A stretch of DNA of 43,518 bases, taken from Pyrinomonadaceae bacterium. GTDB taxonomy: Bacteria > Acidobacteriota > Blastocatellia > Pyrinomonadales > Pyrinomonadaceae. The notes under the pieces are model-generated. The model was not told the origin of the DNA. It did no database searches and worked only from the letters and a program-made list of their open reading frames with translations. Location: NCBI GenBank assembly GCA_014534425.1, contig JACVRN010000035.1, forward strand, positions 1-43,518, read 5' to 3'. The translations under genes and the position numbers were made by a program. Within the stretch, counting starts at the first letter, position 1; the number at the start of each line of letters is the position of its first letter. Positions 24,220 to 31,327 of this stretch are shown here, in pieces.

Positions 24220-25509
24220 CTATTCTTCCTTCGATGCCGTCCTCGCATCCTTCAACCTGTACGGCTCACGAAGCCCGCGCTTCGCTTCGTTCTGCGAGTT
24301 GTAGATGTCAGGACGCGTGACGACTATGCGATATTGCGCGAGCGCTTCCGTTCTTTTTCCGGCTAAATCATAGCTCTGCGCGGCGCGAAGGTGCGCCTGC
24401 GTGACGAGTCCGGCTTCTGCGCCCGCGACCGTGGTCGTCGCCAGAAACTCCTTGGCCGCTCTGTCGAACTGTCCTGCGGCCAGCAGAGTTTCGCCGTACT
24501 GGAAATGTATCTGGTCTTGCGCGCGACTGAGGGCGCTTCCCCGCGCGGCCCTTTCATGAAGCAGAGAATCAAAGATACTGAACGCCTCGCGCTCGCGGCC
24601 TGCCGCCTCGGTCATTCTACCTTCGGCACGGTCAATCGTCGCCAGGGAAGAGAGAGCGTCCGCCGCTTCCAGTTTGAAGAGATAGTTGCGCGGATATTTT
24701 TCGCTCATCTCGCGCGCCAGGGCAAGCGCATCCGTAAAACGCTTCTCGCGTTTGTAGAGCACAATCAGCAGAGACTTGGCGTCGTCGCGCGCCCACTGTC
24801 CTTCTTTAGTCACGCGGGCAAGGGTTTCGAGGCCGCGCTTTTTGGAGCCGCGCGTGCCCGTCAGGCTCGCCAGCAGCTTGACCGGAAGCGGCAGGCTGCC
24901 TACGACGTAATCGTAAAGCCCTATGGTCAACTCCGCATCACGAAATCCTGGCTCAAGTTTGATGACATCGCGGTGGCGGTCAACGCTGCGCGAGCCGTCA
25001 CGCAGAGCGGACATGAAGCTTCTTTGAACCCCGGCCTCGAACGCGGCCTTTAACCCTTCGGTCGCGCCCAGAAAGTAGAGCGCTTCTATGTCCTTCGGGT
25101 CGCGTTTGAGACGGGCTTCGGCTAAGATGCGCGCACGCCGCGCGTAATCCATGAACTCGTCAACCACGCGAGCGTCCACCTTGTCCTCGCTCCCCTCGTA
25201 AAACTCGTCCGAGCCGTAGAGCGAAGATTTCAAACGCCGCGATTCGTTGAGCGTCTTTGACCACAGAAGCGCTGCCTGAAATTGCGGGCCAGCCGGGTGA
25301 TTTGGGAAGAGCTTTTCTATCTCTTTGAAAGAGTCTCGCGCCGTCTCGTAATCCAGATTGTAGAGGGCGTCGAACCCCTTGGCGCGCAACTCGTTGAAGC
25401 GCGCCCTGTCCGAATCGCTCATCCCGCTCCTAATGGCCTGCGGCTGTTGCGCCTGAGCCACTCCGACAACAAAGAGCAGAACCAGCAACAGGCTTTTACG
25501 AACCATCAT
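24220..25509 (-). CDS. Secreted TPR-type protein
   Basis: GGAGGAAG followed by ATG 25509 gives 429 residues, with a signal peptide in the first 24 (MMVRKSLLLVLLFVVGVAQA). The mature part is helical, with TPR-like pairs: ARFNELRAKGFDALYNLDYETARDSFKEIEKLFPNHPAG near 36-75, another block near 150-220, and QFDRAAKEFLATTTVAGAEAGLVTQAHLRAAQSYDLAGKRTEALAQYRIV (by its ends) at the C-terminus. TPRs make protein-binding scaffolds; no partner is evident. The frame is open upstream to 25596, inside the end of threonine synthase, but the binding site decides for 25509. It ends 17 bases before the phosphatase gene. Confidence 0.78.
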   Translation of the reverse strand: MMVRKSLLLVLLFVVGVAQAQQPQAIRSGMSDSDRARFNELRAKGFDALYNLDYETARDSFKEIEKLFPNHPAGPQFQAALLWSKTLNESRRLKSSLYGSDEFYEGSEDKVDARVVDEFMDYARRARILAEARLKRDPKDIEALYFLGATEGLKAAFEAGVQRSFMSALRDGSRSVDRHRDVIKLEPGFRDAELTIGLYDYVVGSLPLPVKLLASLTGTRGSKKRGLETLARVTKEGQWARDDAKSLLIVLYKREKRFTDALALAREMSEKYPRNYLFKLEAADALSSLATIDRAEGRMTEAAGREREAFSIFDSLLHERAARGSALSRAQDQIHFQYGETLLAAGQFDRAAKEFLATTTVAGAEAGLVTQAHLRAAQSYDLAGKRTEALAQYRIVVTRPDIYNSQNEAKRGLREPYRLKDARTASKEE

Positions 25510-25531
25510 AAAACTTCCTCCAGAACAAACA

Positions 25532-26707
25532 CTATAGAGAGTCTTCAGCGAAGCTCTCCACGTACTTGACGCCCGCGCCCGTGTTGAAAAGCACAACCCG
25601 CTCGTGAGGCTCTACCGCGCCCGCCGCCAGAAGCTTTCTCAGGGCGGGCAGGCAAGCGCCGCCTTCGGGTGCTACGAAGAGTCCTTCGCTTGCGCCTATC
25701 TCGCGCGTGGCGTCTATGAGTTCTTCGTCTTTGACGGCGACAGCAGCGCCCTTCGATGCCCGCAGCGCATCCAGAATAAGAAAATCGCCTATGGCGCGAG
25801 GCACACGCAAGCCCGAAGCGACCGTGGCCGCATCCGGGAACTCGTCCGCGAACCGCTTGCCCTCTTCAAACGCGCGAACAATCGGAGCGCAGCCTGCGGC
25901 CTGCACAGTCACCATTCGCGGGCGCTTGTCATCAATCCAGCCAAGCGCCTGCATCTCGTCGAAAGCCTTCCACATGCCTATGAGGCCGGTGCCGCCGCCC
26001 GTCGGATAGACGATGACATCCGGCAAAGTCCAATCCAGTTGCTCCGCCAGTTCATACCCTAGGGTCTTCTTGCCCTCAACGCGGTAAGGCTCTTTCAGGG
26101 TGGAGACATCGAACCAGCCCTCGCGCTCTTTCCTCTCGGCCACCATCCGACCGCAGTCCGTGATAAGCCCGTCAACGAGCGTGACGTGCGCGCCCGTCTC
26201 GCGGCACTCGACTACGTTGGCGCGCGGAGTGTCGAGCGGCATGAAGATGTGCGCCTCAAGTCCCGCCCTCGCAGCGTAGGCCGCGAGTGCGCCCGCAGCG
26301 TTTCCGGCAGACGGCACGGCCAACTTTCGCGCCCCCAACTCAAGAGCCATAGAGACTGCCGTAGTCATCCCGCGCGCCTTGAAGCTCTGCGTGGGGTTCT
26401 GCGATTCGTCCTTGATGAAAAGCTCTTTCAGCCCCGTGCTCGCGGCCAAACGCGGCGCGCGAAGTAGCGGCGTGAACCCTTCGCCGAGCGTCACTATGTT
26501 CTCGTCACTAGAAGGCGGCAGCACCTCTCTATAGCGCCAGAGGCTAGCCGCCCGCCCCTTCAAAGATTCTTTTGTCAAAGTCGCGGCGGCGCGCCGCAGG
26601 TCGTACCTCACCAGCAGAGGCTTCCCGCAACGCTCGCATAGATTCAGCAATCTTCGTGCCTCGTAAGTTTCATGACAGGCCGCGCACTCCAGATGCGAGA
26701 CATTCAT
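25532..26707 (-). CDS. thrC: Threonine synthase
   Basis: ATG 26707, 8 bases after GGGGAG, gives 391 residues. It converts O-phosphohomoserine to threonine with PLP. The PLP lysine is Lys110 in QSFKARG, the phosphate-binding loop is [10 protein letters not shown], and the serine/threonine dehydratase-like fold runs throughout. An N-terminal zinc-ribbon-like CAAC/CERC pair (Cys8, 11, 24, 27) is common in this subgroup of threonine synthases. Related cysteate or diaminopropionate synthases share the fold, so the name is probable, not certain. The stop lies 22 bases upstream of the TPR gene start, which suggests cotranscription. Confidence 0.88.
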   Translation of the reverse strand: MNVSHLECAACHETYEARRLLNLCERCGKPLLVRYDLRRAAATLTKESLKGRAASLWRYREVLPPSSDENIVTLGEGFTPLLRAPRLAASTGLKELFIKDESQNPTQSFKARGMTTAVSMALELGARKLAVPSAGNAAGALAAYAARAGLEAHIFMPLDTPRANVVECRETGAHVTLVDGLITDCGRMVAERKEREGWFDVSTLKEPYRVEGKKTLGYELAEQLDWTLPDVIVYPTGGGTGLIGMWKAFDEMQALGWIDDKRPRMVTVQAAGCAPIVRAFEEGKRFADEFPDAATVASGLRVPRAIGDFLILDALRASKGAAVAVKDEELIDATREIGASEGLFVAPEGGACLPALRKLLAAGAVEPHERVVLFNTGAGVKYVESFAEDSL

Positions 26708-26710
26708 CAA

Positions 26711-27004
26711 GGTCTCTCCCCTTCTATAAACAGATACGTAACGAAAAGCGGTTCAGATTAGCCGGAAAAGGCTTGAGACGAATATTTTCATCACCCTCGG
26801 CCCGGCGCTGACAAATCCCTCTCAGTATGATACCGCTCGCCCGAAATTTCCGTCACCTGGAGCGCACATGCTGCACTGTGGAAGCTTTGCCCGACAATTA
26901 TTCATTCTAAAAGAGCAGGCTACTACACATGTAAGCACACTAAACCCTAGCCGCGCGTGAGGTAATCACGGCAGCTTGAGAGCGTACCTAACTACACGTT
27001 TCAA
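26711..27004. other. 294-bp stretch between thrC and the small secreted-peptide gene
   Basis: No gene is seen. It holds the left copy of the 15-nt inverted repeat that brackets the following module (26884-26898), and a small CGTGA/TCACG hairpin near 26965-26980 that could end the peptide transcript. The thrC ribosome binding site and promoter must also lie in its first part. Confidence 0.5.
26884..26898 (+). repeat. Left 15-nt inverted repeat bracketing the peptide/regulator module
   Basis: GCTTTGCCCGACAAT here is the exact reverse complement of 28793-28807. Between the two copies lie only the small peptide gene and the TPR-HTH gene. No target-site duplication or transposase was found. Confidence 0.55.
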
Positions 27005-27226
27005 TTACACCACTGACAGCATGACTAAGACTACTGTGAGCGTGGTCTGTGTTATCGCATCCGTATCTGTTGAGACTCCGTTTTGTATATCACCTGCTAC
27101 CGTTGCCTCTTCAGTCGGCGGCTCTTGAGTAATGCCGGGACAATCCACTTTGCCTTCGGCCAGAGCAACCGCAGATAAGGTTAGCGTCAAGACAAGCGCC
27201 ATGCAGAGTTGCCGTAAGTTATTCAT
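27005..27226 (-). CDS. Small secreted peptide precursor
   Basis: ATG 27226, preceded by AGGAG with 6 bases of spacing, gives 73 residues. Residues 1-23 form a typical signal peptide ending ALA. The mature part (24-73) has one cysteine (Cys28 in KVDCPG), an acidic, proline/threonine-rich middle, and a short hydrophobic tail (TTLTVVLVMLSVV). It has no enzyme-like feature. It faces a large TPR/HTH regulator gene across a spacer with two palindromes. Exported short peptides paired with TPR regulators are known signalling pairs in Gram-positives (the RRNPP group), but the Fis-type HTH here differs. A signalling role is a hypothesis; a cell-surface microprotein is equally possible. Confidence 0.7.
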   Translation of the reverse strand: MNNLRQLCMALVLTLTLSAVALAEGKVDCPGITQEPPTEEATVAGDIQNGVSTDTDAITQTTLTVVLVMLSVV

Positions 27227-27245
27227 TTTGTTTCTCCTAAAGGGT

Positions 27246-27290
27246 GTTCGCAAAATTTTTTGCGAACGAAATGTGGGCAAAATATTTTGC
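27246..27290. promoter_or_regulatory. Twin palindromic operator candidates
   Basis: A 22-nt palindrome (27246-27267, arms GTTCGCAAAA/TTTTGCGAAC, 2-nt centre) and a perfect 14-nt palindrome (27277-27290, GCAAAATATTTTGC) share the half-site GCAAAA, with centres 27 bp apart. They lie between the divergent peptide and regulator genes, 10 bases upstream of the peptide ribosome binding site, and overlap the possible TTG starts of the regulator. Repeated dyads at a regulator's own promoter suggest an autoregulatory operator. Confidence 0.65.
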
Positions 27291-28762
27291 GCGAAACAAT
27301 AGACCAGCTTTGTAAAAATCTTGCAAGTGTTAGAGCGGCCCGTTATGATGGCGGGCGATTCGGCGATTATTTTGGAAAGGTCTATCCCTCTATGACTTTA
27401 CTCGCCTCACTCCTGAGCCAACTGGAAAGCCCGACATTAAGTTATAACCAAAGAGCACTGCTTCGCTGTCAACTGGCTAAGGGGTTGGAAGAGACCGGGG
27501 ACTATGAGGCTGCACGCGAAGCAATGAGCGAACTGTGGAAACGGTTTGGCGAGCGCCCGCGCCTTGAAGGGTTAGACCAAAGCACAGCCGCCGAAGTCTT
27601 GCTGCGAATCGGAGTGCTGACCGGATGGATAGGTAGTAAAAGACAGATACCGGACGCGCAGGAAACGGCTAAAGACTTCATTAGCGAAAGTATCCCTGCT
27701 TTTGAACGAATGAGTAATGCGAAAGTCGCAGAAGCGCAGACGGAACTCGCTCTTTGCTACTGGCGAACTGGCGATTATACGAAAGCCCGTCTGATACTGA
27801 ATGAAGTGCTGGCGAAGCTCTGGACAGAAGATGAGCTAAAGGCCAGAGCGTTGATTCGCCTTTCGATGGCAGAGCGTTCCGTGAATCGTTGGAATGAGGC
27901 GCTTGAAATCCTGCTCGATGATGCGGAGCTATTCGATAGAATCACCAATAACACCTTGAAGGGAAGCTATCATAATAACCTTGCTAATATATGGGAAGAG
28001 TTAGGCAAGGATAAAAAGAGAGAAGATTACACAGACCGCGCTTTCGTAGAGTATGCGGCTGCGAGCTACTATTTTGAGCAAGCTGACCATAGACCATATC
28101 TCGCCAATGTCGAAAATAACTTAGGCTTTCTCTACTTCAAAACGGGAAAGTTCAAAGAGGCGCACGAACATATAGAGCGGGCGTGTCAGATAGCATTAAC
28201 CTTCAAAGACAAGTACATCCTCGGACAGTATGAAGAGACACGGGCGCGCGTCTTTCTGGCTGAAGGCGAGAACGTAGAGGCTGAAAGAGCGGCGCGGACT
28301 TCTGTTACGATACTTGAGCAAAGCGGACAGCAAGACTTGTTGGCAGAGGCGTTGATAACTCACGGAATAGCATTGGCACGGCTGCGCTTCTATAGTCAGT
28401 CATACGCCACTCTTCAACATGCTATCGAAGTAGCACAAGGAGCGGGCGCAACGAGCCATGCAGGAAAAGCGGCCCTTGTTATCATGGAAGAGTTGGGTGA
28501 GCATCTTAGCCCGCGAAAAGCTAAGACCTTTTCCAAAAGAAATCTCATTGAAGAAGTGCGAAGTTATGAGTACGACCTGATAAAGCAAGCTCTCATTCTA
28601 TCGAAGGGCAGAGTAACCACAGCCGCCAGAATATTAGGAGTCTCGCATCAGAGGCTCATCTATATTATAGAAAAACGTCACAAAGACCTGCTTAGTCTAA
28701 GGCGTCCCGCGCAACGTCGCCCAAAAAGTCTCATCCACCATCACCCGAAATCCAAATCCTAA
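27260..28762 (+). CDS. TPR protein with C-terminal Fis-type HTH (transcriptional regulator)
   Basis: Up to 500 residues. Residues about 40-400 are consecutive TPR-like helix pairs (RCQLAKGLEETGDYEAAREAM, LALCYWRTGDYTKARLILNE, NNLGFLYFKTGKFKEAHEHIERA). The C-terminus (about 428-475) is a Fis-type HTH, SYEYDLIKQALILSKGRV-TTAARILGVSHQRLIYIIEKR, followed by a basic tail, so it binds DNA. The start is unclear: TTG 27260 and TTG 27287 both overlap the palindromes and neither has a good binding site; ATG 27392 would lose a conserved-looking N-terminus. Base composition (about 48% GC by eye) is lower than in its neighbours. TPR arrays in such regulators bind peptides or proteins; the divergent secreted-peptide gene is the obvious candidate ligand or target. 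Confidence 0.85.
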   Translation: MRTKCGQNILRETIDQLCKNLASVRAARYDGGRFGDYFGKVYPSMTLLASLLSQLESPTLSYNQRALLRCQLAKGLEETGDYEAAREAMSELWKRFGERPRLEGLDQSTAAEVLLRIGVLTGWIGSKRQIPDAQETAKDFISESIPAFERMSNAKVAEAQTELALCYWRTGDYTKARLILNEVLAKLWTEDELKARALIRLSMAERSVNRWNEALEILLDDAELFDRITNNTLKGSYHNNLANIWEELGKDKKREDYTDRAFVEYAAASYYFEQADHRPYLANVENNLGFLYFKTGKFKEAHEHIERACQIALTFKDKYILGQYEETRARVFLAEGENVEAERAARTSVTILEQSGQQDLLAEALITHGIALARLRFYSQSYATLQHAIEVAQGAGATSHAGKAALVIMEELGEHLSPRKAKTFSKRNLIEEVRSYEYDLIKQALILSKGRVTTAARILGVSHQRLIYIIEKRHKDLLSLRRPAQRRPKSLIHHHPKSKS

Positions 28763-28765
28763 TCC

Positions 28766-28803
28766 TGCCCGACAATTAGAGGGTCAAAACCTATTGTCGG
28801 GCA
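28766..28803 (+). terminator. Hairpin after the TPR-HTH gene
   Basis: TGCCCGACAAT (28766-28776) and ATTGTCGGGCA (28793-28803) form a perfect 11-bp stem with a 16-nt loop, 3 bases after the stop codon. No T-run follows. The right arm is part of the 15-nt repeat matching 26884-26898, and TGCCCGACAATTA recurs directly at 26888-26900. Confidence 0.6.
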
Positions 28804-28807
28804 AAGC
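28793..28807 (+). repeat. Right 15-nt inverted repeat bracketing the peptide/regulator module
   Basis: ATTGTCGGGCAAAGC, the exact reverse complement of 26884-26898. It also forms one arm of the terminator-like hairpin. Confidence 0.55.
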
Positions 28808-28866
28808 CCACTGCCGCCTTCCGCATTTCCTTTTGGCTTCTTCTTCATGTAACCTTTCGGTCTCGG

Positions 28867-29736
28867 ATGTCTATACGTTTGCTTGCTCTGGATTTGGATG
28901 GGACGCTCCTGAATTCGCGTGGGGAGTTGTCTGAGCGCAACCGCGCGGCGCTTGCAGAGGCGCGTCGGCGTGGGGTGATTGTGGCTGTGGTGACGGGGCG
29001 GCGCTTTCGTGATGCGCGCCCTCTGGCGCTTGAGTTGGGGCTGGATGCGCCCGTCATCTCGCACAACGGGGCGCTCACCAAGCACGCGCGGACGCTGGAA
29101 ACAGTGGCCGTCACGCTGCTGCCTTTAAGGGAAGCGCGCGAAGTCCTGCGGTTGGGGCGCGAGCGCGAGTTGGACGCCATGATTTCGGACGACGCGGTGG
29201 GCGCAGGGGTTTTGGTCTACGACCACATCAACGACGACAATCACGCTTTTCGTCGTTACATAGAATGGTCGCGCCGCATTCACGGCGACGAGGCGGAAGA
29301 GAGTGTGCGCCGCGTAGATTCCCTGGAAGAATATCTCGACCACGAGCCTGTACACATCACTTACTCGGGGACGTGCGCGGCTATGGAGGCGCTCGCGGAA
29401 GCTTTGAAGTGCGAGATGGGCGCGAGGGTCAAGGTGTTTGCGACGCTCTACAGGCGCATGGACTTTGCTTTGATTGACGTGCTCAATCCGCAGGCTTCGA
29501 AGGGAACGGGCGTGGCCGCCGCCGCAGCCGAAGCCGGAATCAAGCGCGAAGAGGTCATGGCCGTCGGAGACAATTTCAACGACCTTGAGATGCTGGACTT
29601 CGCGGGCACAGGCGTCCTGATGGGCAACGCGGACGCGCGCCTCCTCAGCGAGAAGACAGACCTTCACGTCACAACCTCCAACGACGAGGACGGCGTGGCA
29701 GAGGCCATCGAAAGATTCATTTTAAATACAGTCTAG
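28867..29736 (+). CDS. HAD-superfamily hydrolase, Cof type
   Basis: Protein of 289 residues with the Cof/IIB subfamily layout: motif I ALDLDGTLLNSRG (Asp9 nucleophile, Asp11 acid), the VVTGRR motif, a C2-type cap in the middle (about 85-190), the lysine in LNPQASKGTG, and motif IV VGDNFNDLEML. Such enzymes dephosphorylate sugar phosphates, flavin phosphates or nucleotides with Mg; the substrate is not readable. No clear ribosome binding site precedes ATG 28867. The cyclophilin gene starts 30 bases after the stop, so the two are probably cotranscribed. Confidence 0.9.
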   Translation: MSIRLLALDLDGTLLNSRGELSERNRAALAEARRRGVIVAVVTGRRFRDARPLALELGLDAPVISHNGALTKHARTLETVAVTLLPLREAREVLRLGRERELDAMISDDAVGAGVLVYDHINDDNHAFRRYIEWSRRIHGDEAEESVRRVDSLEEYLDHEPVHITYSGTCAAMEALAEALKCEMGARVKVFATLYRRMDFALIDVLNPQASKGTGVAAAAAEAGIKREEVMAVGDNFNDLEMLDFAGTGVLMGNADARLLSEKTDLHVTTSNDEDGVAEAIERFILNTV

Positions 29737-29766
29737 AGAGTCCAGACTTAAATTAAGGAGACGATA

Positions 29767-30249
29767 ATGGCAAATCGGACGGCAGTGATAGAGACGAACA
29801 AGGGGACGATTAAGTTCGAGTTGTTGGAAGATGAAGCGCCGAAGACTACGGAGAACTTTCGCCTGCTGGCAGAGCGCGGCTACTACAACGGCGTCATCTT
29901 TCACCGCGTCATCAAGGGCTTCATGATTCAGGGAGGCGACCCGCTTGGGATGGGCTACGGCGGCGAATCTGCCTGGGGCGGGACGTTCAAAGACGAAATT
30001 AATCCTAAGTCGGAGCTTTATCGCGGCGGCTACAAGCGCGGGACGGTCGCTATGGCGAATCGCGGCCCCAACACCAACGGCTCGCAATTCTTCATCATGC
30101 ACCAGGACAATCCCTTGCCGCCCAACTACACAATCTTTGGCCGCGTCACCGAAGGCCAGGACGTAGTAGACGCCATCGCCACCACACAGACCGGCGCTAA
30201 CGACAAGCCCACTCAAGCCGTCACGATGGAAAAGGTCACGATAGAATGA
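29767..30249 (+). CDS. Cyclophilin-type peptidyl-prolyl cis-trans isomerase
   Basis: Protein of 160 residues, a single cyclophilin domain with no signal peptide, so it is cytoplasmic. Signatures are TTENFRLLAERGYYNGVIFHRVIKGFMIQGGDP (by its ends; the active-site Arg is in FHRVIKGFMIQGGDP), GTVAMANRGPNTNGSQFFI and the YTIFGRV turn. It speeds proline isomerisation in folding proteins. AAGGAG sits 7 bases before the ATG. The stop is followed at once by heptad-unit hairpin copy C, which probably ends both this transcript and thiD from the other side. Confidence 0.93.
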   Translation: MANRTAVIETNKGTIKFELLEDEAPKTTENFRLLAERGYYNGVIFHRVIKGFMIQGGDPLGMGYGGESAWGGTFKDEINPKSELYRGGYKRGTVAMANRGPNTNGSQFFIMHQDNPLPPNYTIFGRVTEGQDVVDAIATTQTGANDKPTQAVTMEKVTIE

Positions 30250-30352
30250 AGCCATCAGCCATCAGCTATCAGCCGTCAGCAAAAGCAAGCTCTTCTTCTT
30301 GCTGAAAGCTGATAGCTGATGGCTGACTGCTTCTCACTTGTCACTCATCACT
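30250..30352. repeat. Heptad-unit hairpin, copy C, between convergent genes
   Basis: Four left units (ATCAGCC, ATCAGCT, ATCAGCC, GTCAGCA) and four right units (GCTGAAA, GCTGATA, GCTGATG, GCTGACT) pair around a loop with AAAAGCAAG. On the right follow TCACTTG/TCACTCA units, which encode, on the minus strand, the last codons of thiD (AGT GAC AAG TGA). Confidence 0.85.
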
Positions 30353-31140
30353 GCGTTTATCGGGCCGTGTCCGTGGCCGAGGCCGGGGGCGCGGCGTATG
30401 GCTTGGGTGACGAAGAGTTTGGCGGCGGCGACTGACGATTGAAGGCTCTGGCCGTGGCCCAGACCGGCGGCGATGGCGGCGGCGAGCGTGCAGCCTGTGC
30501 CGTGCGTCGAAGTGGTTTCGATTCGCTCGCTGCGGAAGGCTCGAATGGTGCCGCCGTCGTCCAGCAAATCCAGGGCTTCCCCTTCAAGATGGCCGCCTTT
30601 GACGAGCACAGCTTTTGCTCCCATCTCTCGCATGATGCGCGCGGCCTCAAGCATTCCCTTTTCGTCCCTGATTCTCAAACCCGTGATGCGCTCGGCTTCC
30701 GGGATGTTCGGCGTCAGGACGCGCGCGAGCGGCAGAAGTTTCTCTACGAGCGAGCGCAGCGCGCGGTCGTCAATCAGGTCATAGCCGGAGGTGGAGCGCA
30801 CCACGGGGTCAACTACGGGCGCGGGAAGCTGAGTTTCCAGAAAGAGCCGCGCGACCTCCTCTATGACTTCGCGGGTCGGAAGCATGCCGGTCTTGGCGCA
30901 GTCCACCTGGAAATCTTCCACTACGGGCAGAACCTGTGCGCGCACACTCTCGGCACTTTGATTGACAGCGCCGAAGACGCCCGTGGTGTTCTGAAAAGTC
31001 AGGCTCGTGACCGCAGCCGTGGCAAAACAGCCGAAGGCCGTGAAGGTCTTGATGTCCGCGACAAGGCCAGCGCCCCCCGAAGGGTCAAAACCCGCTATGG
31101 ATAAAGCCACGGGCAACCGATTGCCTTCTGAATTACTCAT
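30334..31140 (-). CDS. thiD: Hydroxymethylpyrimidine/phosphomethylpyrimidine kinase
   Basis: Protein of 268 residues, the normal ThiD length. It phosphorylates HMP and HMP-P for thiamine synthesis. Ribokinase-fold signatures are SIAGFDPSGGAGLVADIKTF near the start, DPVVRSTSGYDLID in the middle, LTPNIPEAERITG, KAVLVKGGH, and the catalytic STHGTGCTLAAAIAA. A single thiamine partner, thiE, lies 2 kb further on the same strand, separated by the protease gene on the other strand. The C-terminal SDK is supplied by the repeat element. It is divergent from the S41 protease gene. Confidence 0.95.
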   Translation of the reverse strand: MSNSEGNRLPVALSIAGFDPSGGAGLVADIKTFTAFGCFATAAVTSLTFQNTTGVFGAVNQSAESVRAQVLPVVEDFQVDCAKTGMLPTREVIEEVARLFLETQLPAPVVDPVVRSTSGYDLIDDRALRSLVEKLLPLARVLTPNIPEAERITGLRIRDEKGMLEAARIMREMGAKAVLVKGGHLEGEALDLLDDGGTIRAFRSERIETTSTHGTGCTLAAAIAAGLGHGQSLQSSVAAAKLFVTQAIRRAPGLGHGHGPINAVMSDK

Positions 31141-31238
31141 AGCTCAGGAATTTTCGCACAGAAGGATAGCAACCGCCGAGCGCATCTTTTCGTACTACAA
31201 ACACGGGCCGCAGGTCTTCCGGCCCGCAAGTCCCGTGT

Positions 31239-31244
31239 TATACT
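31239..31244 (+). promoter_or_regulatory. Candidate -10 element for the S41 protease gene
   Basis: TATACT 84 bases upstream of the protease start matches five of six -10 bases; the -35 (TTCCGG, 31217-31222) is poor. An imperfect hairpin (ACACGGG/CCCGTGT, 31201-31237) covers the -35 area and could be an operator. Confidence 0.35.
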
Positions 31245-31327
31245 CTTAAGTCAATGCAATTTTCGGCATCCGAGATTTAGGAGCGGTTTCCAAATCGGAC
31301 AAGGTCGAAGCGGTTTTAAGGAGATTT

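Noticed and set aside
27246..27267. The 22-nt palindrome as an intrinsic terminator
   Set aside because: It lies upstream of both divergent genes, not downstream of one, and has a second palindrome of the same core beside it, which fits an operator better.
26884..28807. Insertion sequence or transposon
   Set aside because: Inverted repeats are present but there is no transposase gene, and no target duplication was recognised, so I report it only as a bracketed module.
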